NCBI RefSeq assembly: GCF_000520015.2
Contig: NZ_CP007044.2
Coordinates: forward strand, 434,001-498,000
From: Chania multitudinisentens RB-25
GTDB lineage: Bacteria; Pseudomonadota; Gammaproteobacteria; Enterobacterales; Enterobacteriaceae
Direction: 5' to 3'
Length of the DNA: 64,000 nt
The notes beneath the pieces were generated by a model. That model did no database searches. It was not told the DNA's origin and was given only the letters and a program-made list of their open reading frames with translations. The position numbers and the translations under genes are program-made. Every line of letters begins with the position of its first letter. Position 1 is the stretch's first letter. Positions 24,387-33,181 of the stretch are shown here, in pieces.

Positions 24387-26651
24387 TTACCAATTCACCT
24401 TCAGGCTAAAACCCTGGTCACCACAGGCCACACCACTATTGCTGTTGGCATTGGTCCGTGGCGTAAACTGATAACCGGTAATGCCAGTGTCATGGCCGTT
24501 CAATGTGGTCACGCAACCCGCCGTATTGCTGCCCTCCAGGGTCCAGTACACCGTCTCTGCCGGGATACTGGCAGTAATATCGTTACCTCCGTCATCGAAC
24601 AGCTTCACCGTATAGGTCACCCCAACTTGTGGGTGAGTACCACTGGTCAGCAGGTCCTGCCCTTGTGGGTCGTGGATTTCCGCTTTTGCTACCTGTGTAC
24701 CACTGTGGGTAAAGATCACTGATTGGGGAGCGGTTATGCCGAATGGCCCCATATCAGCCTGAACCAGGTAGGTTCCGGGCAAAGTACTGGCCAGGGCAGT
24801 GACGTAATGAGGGATACCCTCACGTTCTTCCGTTTCCCGCCAGACCGCCCGCAGACAAGGTTGCTGCAGGTTCTGTGCATCTTGCTGGCAGTTTTCTCCC
24901 GGCTGTTTTACAGAAACCACTTCATGGGTCACGGCATCGGTAACGATCCAGGCAGGTTCCAGGTTAGGGTGTGTGACAGGTTCTCCCAGGTGGTTTTGCA
25001 GATAGGCCGTCAGCGCAACGGCATCGGTGTCCAGACCAGAGGCGGGCACGCTACCCACACTTTCCAACACCAATTGGCCCTGACGTTGCTGCCCGACCAG
25101 AATATCCACCGTGTTCGACGTGGTCTGGCGGCCTTTCTCATCCGTGAGGGTCAGTGAAAGCTGGTAGCGGTTTTCCGCTGTAGGCGCCGGGTTCCAGGTT
25201 GGCAGGGTAATCTGCCAACCCTGAGGATTGTCTGCACCGGACGTGGCCAACAGACTCAGTGGTACCAGATCGCCATTCCAGCTCACCCCGGTTATCCGGT
25301 ATTTGTTGTTGACCAGCGGGCGCATCACATGCACATCACCTTCCAGCAGCGTGGCAGGAACGGCCGCCAGGTCGACCGTCAACAGCCCCGCCTTCTCGCG
25401 GTACTCAAGAACAATGTCGTAGTTGCGGTCCACCCGGTCATAGCGGCTACCCATCAGGCTGCGCATGGCAGCCACATTGCCGGGGTCAAGCTGTTTGTTC
25501 AGGGCCGTTCCCAACTGGTAATTCATCTGTACGTCAAGCTGGGCCTCTTTCTTCCCTTGTTGCCCTTCCTTGTGACTGACTTTCAGTGTGGCCAATGGGA
25601 ATGGGGTGTAGTCCAACCCCAACGTGACAGCGCGAGGGTCTTTCTGGAGATTGTCCTTGCCAAACAGTGCGACCTCGTCGCCGTAATACTGCTCATACAC
25701 CACCGATGCCCCCAGATGTGGGTAAGCAGGCAGGTAACCTTGCAGTCGGGCATCAAACCCTTTCGCCGGGCGCTCTTCGTAATCGTCAAAATCCCGCGAG
25801 TCTTTCCAGCCGGAAAGTGGGTGGTAGTAGTTGGCGGCAAACCGCAACGCGTCGCTCCACAGTTCGGTGCCCAGCCCCAAACGGCTGTGGTTGCGACTTA
25901 AATCCTGGTCGAGGAAGGCGTTGTAACCATACAGCCAGGTTCCCTTGTCCCAGCGCACACCGGCACCGACATTACCAATGGTGCGACTGTCCTGGTCGTG
26001 GATACCCACCTGGGAGAAGGCCACCATGGCATCGTTCTCATACCAGGGGGTAAACAGGGAGAAGGTGCTTTTGCTGAAATCGCCACGATCATCCACGGCG
26101 ATACCTACCTGCGCCTTGCCGAATTTCCCCAGCAGGTCTTGGGCCTCCTGCTGCAACGGGTCAATTACCTGGCTCTTTACCTGACTTTTAGCCCAGTCTT
26201 CAGCCTGGTTTTGTACCTGTCTGCCTGTCATGCCATTCCAGTCCTGAGCGCCTGCAGCCTGGGCCGTACCTGCCACTTTCTGCGCCGTCGGGTCACCTTC
26301 TGGTACGGGCGCATTGCCCATACCCAGTTCAGGCAGCATGCTGACCAGTACGCCTGTACCATCAGGTGGCACAGGAAACAAAGGGGAATCAGCAGGCAAT
26401 AACAGACTTTCCCCCACTTCCAGGGTGTCACGCTGGTCAAGACTACCGTGGTTAAGGCGGCGCAATTCAACCACCTGCAAACCACTTTGCAAGGCAAGCT
26501 GATAAAGGCTGGCTCTCGTTTCCACGGTGTAGATGCGCGTAGCTGGCGCTTCAGCATGACCAATGGCAGGTAACAGGCTTAGGGTAAAAAAGCTGCCCGC
26601 CATCATTAATGACGACGCAACAACGGAAAGCTGAAGTCGGGGTAATACCAT
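24387..26651 (-). CDS. SinH-like inverse autotransporter (intimin/invasin family)
   Basis: A 754-residue outer-membrane adhesin. A signal peptide (ends IGHAEAP) is followed by a LysM domain (IYTVETRASLYQLALQSGL, about 39-90) for peptidoglycan binding. The inverse-autotransporter beta-barrel spans about 170-410 (FGKAQVGIAVDDRGDFS, then FDDYEERPAKGFDARLQGYLP). Ig-like passenger domains follow, with one cysteine pair (GENCQQ...QPCL). The last ~90 residues are a SinI-like domain (VGVTYTVKLFDDGGNDITA, WTLEGSNTAGC, DQGFSLKVNW), the same fold as in the two downstream proteins. Size and neighbours match Salmonella sinH-sinI. Confidence 0.87.
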   Translation of the reverse strand: MVLPRLQLSVVASSLMMAGSFFTLSLLPAIGHAEAPATRIYTVETRASLYQLALQSGLQVVELRRLNHGSLDQRDTLEVGESLLLPADSPLFPVPPDGTGVLVSMLPELGMGNAPVPEGDPTAQKVAGTAQAAGAQDWNGMTGRQVQNQAEDWAKSQVKSQVIDPLQQEAQDLLGKFGKAQVGIAVDDRGDFSKSTFSLFTPWYENDAMVAFSQVGIHDQDSRTIGNVGAGVRWDKGTWLYGYNAFLDQDLSRNHSRLGLGTELWSDALRFAANYYHPLSGWKDSRDFDDYEERPAKGFDARLQGYLPAYPHLGASVVYEQYYGDEVALFGKDNLQKDPRAVTLGLDYTPFPLATLKVSHKEGQQGKKEAQLDVQMNYQLGTALNKQLDPGNVAAMRSLMGSRYDRVDRNYDIVLEYREKAGLLTVDLAAVPATLLEGDVHVMRPLVNNKYRITGVSWNGDLVPLSLLATSGADNPQGWQITLPTWNPAPTAENRYQLSLTLTDEKGRQTTSNTVDILVGQQRQGQLVLESVGSVPASGLDTDAVALTAYLQNHLGEPVTHPNLEPAWIVTDAVTHEVVSVKQPGENCQQDAQNLQQPCLRAVWRETEEREGIPHYVTALASTLPGTYLVQADMGPFGITAPQSVIFTHSGTQVAKAEIHDPQGQDLLTSGTHPQVGVTYTVKLFDDGGNDITASIPAETVYWTLEGSNTAGCVTTLNGHDTGITGYQFTPRTNANSNSGVACGDQGFSLKVNW

Positions 26652-27233
26652 TAATTCATTCCTTTGATTGGAACCAAGAAGGATTTTTTATCGTTTTAAT
26701 CGCAAGCATAGAATTGCAACAAAACTGATTATCGTGATCTGTTGTGCTTTAAAAACAATAACATTCGACATAAAGATCCACAAAACAAATTAACAGCAGA
26801 ATAAAATACAAATTCAAGCTCCCTTTATTAGATCGATGATCTAGAAAAAAATAGATTTGTAATGAATTTGTTTTTTTTTAGGGAAAATCCCGAAACAATC
26901 CCCTGAAAAACAATAAGAATATTCTCGGGTATTTACCTAAATTACCGTCAACTTATTTGATGCACATCAAGTTTACGGCCTTGCGAATACCTATTTTTTG
27001 GTACTCTACTGCCTTGCCTTTCAGGCGAACGAACCCAGCCTCACATCAAACGCCGACACCGGTTAATGCGACAAAACCAAAAAACATCATCAATTTTATT
27101 TATATTTTATTTCTTGGCGGCAAGCTTGGTCTTGTGTCCATGTCCACTATTGACACACCACAATATTTTTCGAAAATAGGCTTTACATGTAAGCCTGAGA
27201 ATTTACTATTTGCGGCCATAGCCTGAGATTTTA
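26652..27233. other. AT-rich intergenic region upstream of the adhesin operon
   Basis: No credible gene here. The part next to 26651 should hold the promoter of the SinH-like gene; AT-tracts are dense (26750-26880). Near 27190-27240 a short imperfect repeat of CCTGAGA-TTTACTAT occurs twice. Confidence 0.5.
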
Positions 27234-27516
27234 CTATCTGATGCAAAGTAGTATTTTGGGATGGAGACAAACCTTATTTAAGCGGCTAATTTTATTGAAT
27301 TTATTTATGTTAACTCTCTGTTTTTCTATCGAATCATTCCTTAGCTCCAAATGATTATTAATTCTTCGCTTTAATGAAGTCATTTTCTCCGGTGACTGAG
27401 AGATTCTACTGATATTTTCTATAAATGTTTTTTGAGTTCTCGCCTACATTTCGATTGCTTGCAACTTGGTAAATAGAGTTACTTGATACTGATGAATTAG
27501 CTGAGTTTATAGACAT
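27234..27516 (-). pseudogene. Frameshifted small gene with a strong ribosome site
   Basis: An ATG at 27516 follows AAAAAAGGAGC. The first frame reads MSINSANSSVSSNSIYQVAS, then NRNVGENSK, and stops 36 codons in. Removing one A from the six-A run in TCAAAAAACATT restores a frame of about 93 residues ending ISRLNKVCLHPKILLCIR. The Ser/Asn-rich, low-charge N-terminus recalls type III secretion signals, but that is a weak resemblance. It could be a gene broken by a homopolymer slip, or the start of a larger lost gene. Confidence 0.4.
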
Positions 27517-27738
27517 AAAATGCTCCTTTTTTGTCTATGTATAAATCTCACGAAATCATCCTATAGCGTTATAAAAAACGCGCAAAACTCGCCTGTGTAT
27601 TTTTTAAGTACACCTCAAAGCTTTGTTGTAAAAAATTGGCTGTTGAAAACAACGAATATGATTGAGAACATTTAAGGACTCTCACTTAGACCTTGGTAAT
27701 TTGGTCCTGCTGCAAAGTTTGTGATGAGGTAGTCTTTT

Positions 27739-28010
27739 GGGCCCTGTCGCATTAAGGCGTCGCCAGGTAACATGCGGTTTTTTTACGATGTTTCCTGCTC
27801 ACGTCTCTAATCCGAAAAACATTCCGTCACCTGCATTCCCCCACTGATGTTATCGCCCAGTGTGTTCGCTGGTATCTGGCTTATGCCCTCAGCCTGCGTA
27901 ATCTTGCAAAATGATGGATGGTCACCGGCGGAACAATTTTATTTGTTGGCCGCCTAAAAAACGGCAACGAAACTGTTGCTGACTTGCCTACACTAATGCA
28001 ACAGAGCGCC
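27739..28010 (-). mobile_element. Internally deleted IS6-like remnant with both ends
   Basis: A 272-bp element running from GGGCCCTGTCGCATTAAGGC to CACTAATGCAACAGAGCGCC. It contains the subterminal block GGCGGAACAATTTTATTTG, then TTGGCCGCC in inverted orientation and fragments of the transposase N-terminus. It lies directly upstream of the mqsR remnant. Confidence 0.65.
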
Positions 28011-28105
28011 TTAATTACCCTAAAAGGGTAAGTTTGACGTGTGCCGATTATCTTTTTAAGGGATAATGATTGACAGCCAGGAAACGGATTACTAAAAGGC
28101 TCAAA

Positions 28106-28351
28106 ATGGAAAAGCGCACGCCTCATTGCAAGCTATCTCGCATCAGGGAGTTAATTCAACAAGGCGAGATAACCGCGACGAACGGTGCATTAATGGGGGT
28201 TGCGGAACTCGGGCTGAGTTTTCAGGACATGTGTGATGCTACTTTTACGGTATAGCAAGACGTTTACCGCCCCGAGTTAAATTGCGGTGACGTTTATCTA
28301 AAACTGACGGTTTCTGATGGTGTATTAGTTGTTTCGTTCAAGAGGTTATGA
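28106..28351 (+). pseudogene. mqsR: mqsR toxin, inactivated
   Basis: The frame starts MEKRTPHCKLSRIRELIQQG like MqsR RNA interferases, and its end (QDVYRPELNCGDVYLKL, then VSDGVLVVSFKRL) matches the MqsR C-terminus. The middle is missing about 18 residues (the ESDFYKSMT region of E. coli MqsR), and a TAG stop replaces the tryptophan before QDVYRP. Both lesions are in the same frame. The final TGA overlaps the mqsA start region, showing the ancestral operon. The toxin cannot be made as a full protein. Confidence 0.85.
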
Positions 28352-28353
28352 TC

Positions 28354-28752
28354 ATGAAATGTCCAGTATGCGGTGGCGCTGAATTGTTCCACGATATCCG
28401 TGAGTTGTCCTATACCTACAAGGGTGAGTCTACAATAATCGCGAATGTTAAAGGCGATTATTGCCCTGCCTGCAATGAAGTTATTATCAGTAAACATGAT
28501 GCAGCCCGTGTCAGTGCTGCTATGTTGGCCTTTAATAAAGAAGTCAACGCCGCCATAGTCTCCCCCTTATTTATTGCTGAGGTCAGAAATAAGTTGGCGC
28601 TCTCACAACGGGAGGCTAGTGAAATATTTGGCGGGGGTGCGAATGCCTTTTCACGTTATGAAACGGGGCGAGCTAAGCCGCATCTGTCAACGGTGAAGCT
28701 GTTGCGTGTTCTTGATAAGCATCCTGATTTATTGCAGGAAATCCGCGCATAA
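28354..28752 (+). CDS. mqsA: MqsA antitoxin and transcriptional repressor
   Basis: A 132-residue protein. The N-terminal zinc domain has CPVCGG and YCPAC (four cysteines); the C-terminal helix-turn-helix Xre-type domain has VRNKLALSQREASEIFGGGA, then FSRYETGRAKP. The start at 28354 is preferred over the ATG at 28348 because AAGAGG then lies eight bases upstream and the family begins MKCPVC. In E. coli MqsA neutralises MqsR and represses its own and other promoters. Here it is intact while its toxin is dead, so only the DNA-binding role can persist. Confidence 0.92.
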   Translation: MKCPVCGGAELFHDIRELSYTYKGESTIIANVKGDYCPACNEVIISKHDAARVSAAMLAFNKEVNAAIVSPLFIAEVRNKLALSQREASEIFGGGANAFSRYETGRAKPHLSTVKLLRVLDKHPDLLQEIRA

Positions 28753-28800
28753 CGTGCGGTTTTTGGCTAACCGCTTTGAGCGGTCTTACGTCCGGGCTCT

Positions 28801-28889
28801 GGGCTCTGTCGCATTAGCGTAGGCAAATCAGTAAAAGTTACACTGCCGATTTTTTAGGCGGCCAACAAATAAAATTATTCCACCTGTGA
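28801..28889 (+). mobile_element. IS6-like terminus, partial
   Basis: Begins GGGCTCTGTCGCATTAGCGT and contains TTTTTAGGCGGCCAACAAAT, then CCACCTGTGA. It ends within ten bases of the oxidoreductase start codon, so the native upstream region of that gene has been replaced. Confidence 0.6.
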
Positions 28890-28898
28890 TTTTTAACA

Positions 28899-29843
28899 AT
28901 GCATAATTTAGCTCTTTGGTATCGTAAGTTTGGGGCTCCTGAGGAAACCCTAAAAATTGAGAGAAAAGCTTTAGATATACGGCCTATAAACCTAGTTCGT
29001 ATTCGTATGATCTGTTCACCAGTTAATGCTTCCGATCTTATCCCTATTACTGGTGCATACGGACACAGGATTGTGCCGCCTCTGGTCGCTGGTTATGAAG
29101 GTGTTGGATATGTTTTTGATGCACCGGATAGTTATAAAGAGTTAATTGGGAAGCGTGTATTGCCTCTAATGGGGCAGGGAACATGGCAGAAATTTGTTGA
29201 TTGTGAACCGGATAGATTAATTTCTGTTCCCGATGACATAAGTGATGAGCTTGCATCGAGAGCTTACATTAACCCAGTAGCTGCATTAATGCTGCTACGA
29301 ACTTACTCCCCTCAAGGTAAAAGGATTTTACTCACTGCCTCTAGTTCAGACTGTGGTATTTTACTTGGACAATGGGCTCTTCTTTTGGGGGCTAAATCTG
29401 TGACTGGAATTTATAGGTCTTCAATTCATGAACGCAGATTATATGAATGTGGCATTACACCGATATCGCAGGATAAAATTGAACAGATATCTCTTGCAGC
29501 GAATGAGTCTGATCTTGTTTTTGATGCTGTAGGTGGTGAACTTGCAGAACTGTTGCTAGAAAATATATCCGAAAAATCGGTGTATGTATGTTATGGTTCT
29601 TTATCTGGGAAATTATTTCGGCAGAAAAAATTTTTTCCTGAGGTGAAGTGGTTTCACCTTCGAGATTATGTGAAAAACTTGAGCGTTATGCAATGGAAAA
29701 ATATTTTTATTGATATATGGTCATTACTAAAAATAAGTAAATATCATGATACCATCTCATTTAGTTTAAATAATTGGCAAGATGCCATTAAATTCTATAA
29801 AAAATCAGGACGAGAACAAAAGCCTATATTAATCATGAAATAA
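28899..29843 (+). CDS. Zinc-independent alcohol dehydrogenase / quinone oxidoreductase-like protein
   Basis: A 314-residue medium-chain dehydrogenase-type protein. The N-terminal GroES-like part has MICSPVNASDLIPITGAYG, then GYEGVGYV; the Rossmann part has ILLTASSSDCGILLGQWALL (in place of the usual AAxGGVG) and LVFDAVGGELAELLLEN. No zinc-ligand cysteines of classical ADHs are visible. It resembles the MECR/quinone oxidoreductase branch that uses NADPH. The AT-rich composition, single-gene setting between IS6-like pieces, and lack of a visible ribosome site suggest a transferred cargo gene of doubtful expression. Confidence 0.7.
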   Translation: MHNLALWYRKFGAPEETLKIERKALDIRPINLVRIRMICSPVNASDLIPITGAYGHRIVPPLVAGYEGVGYVFDAPDSYKELIGKRVLPLMGQGTWQKFVDCEPDRLISVPDDISDELASRAYINPVAALMLLRTYSPQGKRILLTASSSDCGILLGQWALLLGAKSVTGIYRSSIHERRLYECGITPISQDKIEQISLAANESDLVFDAVGGELAELLLENISEKSVYVCYGSLSGKLFRQKKFFPEVKWFHLRDYVKNLSVMQWKNIFIDIWSLLKISKYHDTISFSLNNWQDAIKFYKKSGREQKPILIMK

Positions 29844-30195
29844 GGCACTGTTGTAAGTATGATTTTGTCGAATTAAGGTATTGTTAGGTGACATCCTATC
29901 TTTTATGATGTTACCTGTCCATATCTCTGATCCGAAATACCTTTAGTCACCTGTATTATTCCGTCGATATTATTTTTCCGCTGGTAACTGGCTGACTCAC
30001 TGAGTTTACGCAACCTGGGAGATACAATGGCAGAACGCGGTATTGTCGTTGACCATTCCACGCTTTATCGATGGATAATCCGTCTGAGCCCTTGCTGGAC
30101 AAGGCATTTCGTCAACATAAACGAACCGTGGGCCGTCGGTAGCGAATGGGGCGTATTAACCACACACAGAGACCGCCCAAGAACATTATCGAAGT
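29844..30195 (+). mobile_element. Decayed IS6-family remnant
   Basis: Begins with GGCACTGTTGTAAGT, and contains CGAATTAAGGTATTGTTAGG. Near 30000-30190 the plus strand still reads as an IS6 transposase in broken frames: an RNLGDTMAERG-like piece, DHSTLYRW, then PLLDKAFRQHKRTVG. Frameshifts and a stop break it. Confidence 0.6.
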
Positions 30196-30393
30196 ACGGC
30201 TGATAACATTTGGCTAGATCGTTGAATAACATTTATGGAGATCACTTTTGGCTCATTTTGAATGATTATATTCTGTCTGTGAGCAAGTCACCCGCTGGTT
30301 ACCTCTTTTTGTTAAACCCACTGCATCAGACCAGGCTGTGTCCCTCAATTAAAAATGGCATGCTAACCACCGAATTATCAGACAGTTATCGCT

Positions 30394-30450
30394 ATGGCTC
30401 GCTACGATTTTCCTGATGCAGCATGGGCACTGATCCTGCCATTATCACCT
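30394..30450 (+). mobile_element. IS5-family transposase start, fragment
   Basis: Nineteen codons read MARYDFPDAAWALILPLSP, the typical N-terminus of IS5-family (IS427-type) transposases. The fragment ends where the convergent hydrolase gene stops. Confidence 0.55.
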
Positions 30451-31185
30451 CTATTTAGTGTGATTAATTTGTATTAAAATAAGTTTAATTGTTTCCACTA
30501 ACTCCATGGGGTGGCTAAAAAATGGACTGTGACCACTTGGTAATTCTTGGACGGTATCACAAGGTACTCTGCATAACATGATATCTTGTAACTCAGGAGG
30601 AATTGCCCTATCTTTATTACAGCGGATATAATGTTTTTTAACAGAACCAAAATTAGCTTGTGAAAGAGTTAATGGAGTATATATAGGTTCTATTGCTTGA
30701 ATACCAAAATTGGACATCGCTAATTTGGCAATATCTTCACTGGAATCATGCATAAATATTTCCATTTTCGATGTAGCCGATAATTCTGTTGCCAGACCTC
30801 CCTCAACCATATTGGTAATTAACTGTGGGTGTTGTGGAAAAAGCTGGCTGAGACTCATGACCGAATCTCCATTACAAGGCAAGAATGCACATAAATAAAT
30901 AAGATTATCTATTTTATCAGGGATTTTCTCGGCAACTCCTGAAATGACAATACCAGCCATACTGTGTCCAATCAATTGCACTGGCCCATTAAGTGACATT
31001 ATTTTTTTAACTACTTGGTCTATATAAAGTTCAAGAGTGACTTTTTCTATTGGATAAATATTTTCACCATGGCCAGGTAAATCAATTACCGTAATAGAAC
31101 AATTATGTATCTTGAGACTCGAGGTTATAATCTGCCAGACCCAGCCCCCCTGCCAAGCACCATGAATTAGTACAATATGATTCAT
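30451..31185 (-). CDS. Alpha/beta hydrolase, esterase-like
   Basis: A 244-residue alpha/beta hydrolase starting MNHIVLIHGAWQGGWVW, the oxyanion-hole HG motif. The nucleophile elbow is GHSMAG (Ser about 75); a plausible acid lies in CNKDRAIP (about 192) and the histidine in LPSGHSPFFS (about 219). The overall pattern is that of plant-methylesterase/EstC-like hydrolases; the substrate is unknown. The start at 31185 has GGGAAA upstream, and the longer frame adds an improbable 18 residues. AT-rich cargo between IS remnants. Confidence 0.8.
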   Translation of the reverse strand: MNHIVLIHGAWQGGWVWQIITSSLKIHNCSITVIDLPGHGENIYPIEKVTLELYIDQVVKKIMSLNGPVQLIGHSMAGIVISGVAEKIPDKIDNLIYLCAFLPCNGDSVMSLSQLFPQHPQLITNMVEGGLATELSATSKMEIFMHDSSEDIAKLAMSNFGIQAIEPIYTPLTLSQANFGSVKKHYIRCNKDRAIPPELQDIMLCRVPCDTVQELPSGHSPFFSHPMELVETIKLILIQINHTK

Positions 31186-31412
31186 ATTATTTCCCTTTGA
31201 AGTCGTGATGCAAAATATCACAATTAATTCTAAATTCACATATACAATTTATTATGAAAACAGGCATAACAGAGCTATTATTTAAAATAATGTTCATGAT
31301 TTGTTTTCTCTCTTTTAATCGCATTGACTTGGCTCCATTGATCAACCCACCGTAATAGAAGGTAAGAGGGAACTCGGCAAAATTTTCACTTATTCAATAT
31401 GTAGATTTAGTC

Positions 31413-31720
31413 GCCCTATTGCATTAGTGTAGGCAAGTCAGCAACTGTTTCGTTGCCATTTTTTTAGGCGGCCAACAAATAAAATTGTTCCGCCGGTGAC
31501 AATCCATCATTTTGATGATGCTGATATTGTCCTTTGCGCATCATGTGGATCAGTTCGATGCCCGCCACTCAGTGAGTCAGCCAGATACCAGCGAACACAC
31601 TGAGCCATAATATCGACGGGATAATGCAGCCGACTGAAGGCTTTTCGGATAAGAGACATGCTTAGGCTACATCATAAAAAAACAGCATGTTACCCGACGA
31701 TGTCTTAATGCGACAGAACC
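31413..31720 (-). mobile_element. Internally deleted IS6-like remnant with both ends
   Basis: A 308-bp element from CCCTATTGCATTAGTGTAGG to TGTCTTAATGCGACAGAACC, with the subterminal block TTTAGGCGGCCAACAAATAA. The minus strand retains a transposase N-terminal piece (LIRKAFSRLHYPVDIMAQCV). It lies just upstream of the bacteriocin operon. Confidence 0.65.
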
Positions 31721-31821
31721 AAGGCCGCTCTCTCTGGCTCTTCGGCTAATCCCTCTCCATTTTTTGTATCAGCCACCACACAACAAACGCCAATCGACAC
31801 TTCTCGCTCACAAGCACAAAA

Positions 31822-31841
31822 TACTGTTTATACATACAGCT
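31822..31841. promoter_or_regulatory. LexA (SOS) box of the bacteriocin operon
   Basis: TACTGTTTATACATACAGCT fits the LexA consensus (CTG-N10-CAG, with TA-rich centre). It lies about 114 bases before the start of the S74 tail-fibre-like gene, so the operon should be induced by DNA damage as S-type pyocins and colicins are. Confidence 0.85.
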
Positions 31842-31954
31842 ATTGCTGTGTGTTTTACTGGTTTGACAGCAGAAAATTAAATCCGGTTCCCTCCTACCAG
31901 GATACAAACGCTGTCGGCCGTCAGAAAACAGACTGTAGAAAAAGGAAAATAACC

Positions 31955-33103
31955 ATGGCTGAAGAAAAGAAAAATGCTCAGGTGTTGAACGGTATGAATG
32001 ATGATATCACGGAACTGAAATCACTGGGTACACTGCGTAAACGTGTGGTCAGTGACGGTGAAGTGGTCTCCAAATCACCAAACGGTTTTCGTCTGGCAAA
32101 TGGCAATACCGGTGTGATCCTGCGTAATGATGGACAAGATTTTTATGCCCTGACCACACCAAGCGGTCAGGCACAGGACGGGCAGTGGAATACCCTGCGT
32201 CCTTTCTCTTTCAATCTCTCTAACGGCAGAGTATCCCTGCGTAACGGTGTTGATATTTCAGGTGGGGCACTGGTGTCGCATAACGACGGTATTGCGGCAG
32301 CGACTACTGGCCCTGCCGGTCTCATCATTGGGCAGACGTATAACGCACCGGCTATCCATACGAATTTCACCAGCGGCAATGTGACCACCACGATGATGAT
32401 GTCCACCCGTTTTGTGGCTGGAAAAGAAGAGATGGGGCTATTGGCTTACCGTGACTCACTAGGCGCTTGGAATGAAATTCAGGTGAGATCAAATCATGAG
32501 CTCTCGGTAGGGCAACTGACAAAACGCAATGCCGATGGATGGATTGTGGCAGCAGGAAGCCAACTGACCAATAACAACACGGATCGCATGACTAACGGGG
32601 TACGCCTCTTGGGAGCCGGCAACCTGTGGGCAGACCTTTACCATTATGAGCGCATCGGTAACCATCACATGGTGGGATTACGTGTTGCCAATGGTGGCGG
32701 GGACGGTTGGTATGAGTTCCGTGATAAAGGCAATGCCTATACCAACGGCAGTTGGAACAGCAGCTCTGATGCCCGCATGAAAACGGACATCGTAAAGATT
32801 GATGGTGCGCTGGATAAGTTGGGAAAAATCAGTGGGTATACCTACCTGAAACAGGGAGTACCAGAAGCCGGTGTTATCGCTCAGGAAGTGGAAAGCGTAT
32901 TACCGCAGTCCGTGACCACAACGGAGCTGAGACTGAATGATGGCAGCCTGCTGACAGATGCCCGGGGGATCAATATCAATGGCGTCGTGGCTCTGCTGAT
33001 TGAAGCACTCAAGGAAGAACGTGCTGCCAGAATTGAAGACCGGCGTGAGTTGGAGTCTCGGTTGGCAACACTGGAAAAAATAACTAGTGGCAAACAAGAC
33101 TGA
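31955..33103 (+). CDS. Tail-fibre-like protein with C-terminal S74 intramolecular chaperone
   Basis: A 382-residue protein starting MAEEKKNAQVLNG at 31955; AAAGGAAAA lies just before, and the longer frame adds 35 unlikely residues. The N-terminal ~260 residues are beta-rich repeats as in trimeric phage fibres (RLANGNTGVILRNDGQDFY). The C-terminal ~110 residues are a peptidase S74/endosialidase chaperone domain: SSDARMKTDIVKIDGALDKL with the catalytic Ser-Lys pair, GVIAQEVESVLPQSV, and a final coiled coil. It is the first gene after the LexA box and is 78 bases upstream of the pyocin. A prophage relic is the alternative. Confidence 0.8.
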   Translation: MAEEKKNAQVLNGMNDDITELKSLGTLRKRVVSDGEVVSKSPNGFRLANGNTGVILRNDGQDFYALTTPSGQAQDGQWNTLRPFSFNLSNGRVSLRNGVDISGGALVSHNDGIAAATTGPAGLIIGQTYNAPAIHTNFTSGNVTTTMMMSTRFVAGKEEMGLLAYRDSLGAWNEIQVRSNHELSVGQLTKRNADGWIVAAGSQLTNNNTDRMTNGVRLLGAGNLWADLYHYERIGNHHMVGLRVANGGGDGWYEFRDKGNAYTNGSWNSSSDARMKTDIVKIDGALDKLGKISGYTYLKQGVPEAGVIAQEVESVLPQSVTTTELRLNDGSLLTDARGININGVVALLIEALKEERAARIEDRRELESRLATLEKITSGKQD

Positions 33104-33181
33104 TACTCGGAGTGCCTCTGCGTGCATGCAGCCAAGTGCAAATATTTTACTGTGTCGATATAAATTCAAGGAGATGGTGTT

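Noticed and set aside
25329..25901. Plus-strand frame of 190 codons inside the SinH-like gene
   Set aside because: Antisense shadow of a well supported inverse autotransporter; no start signal.
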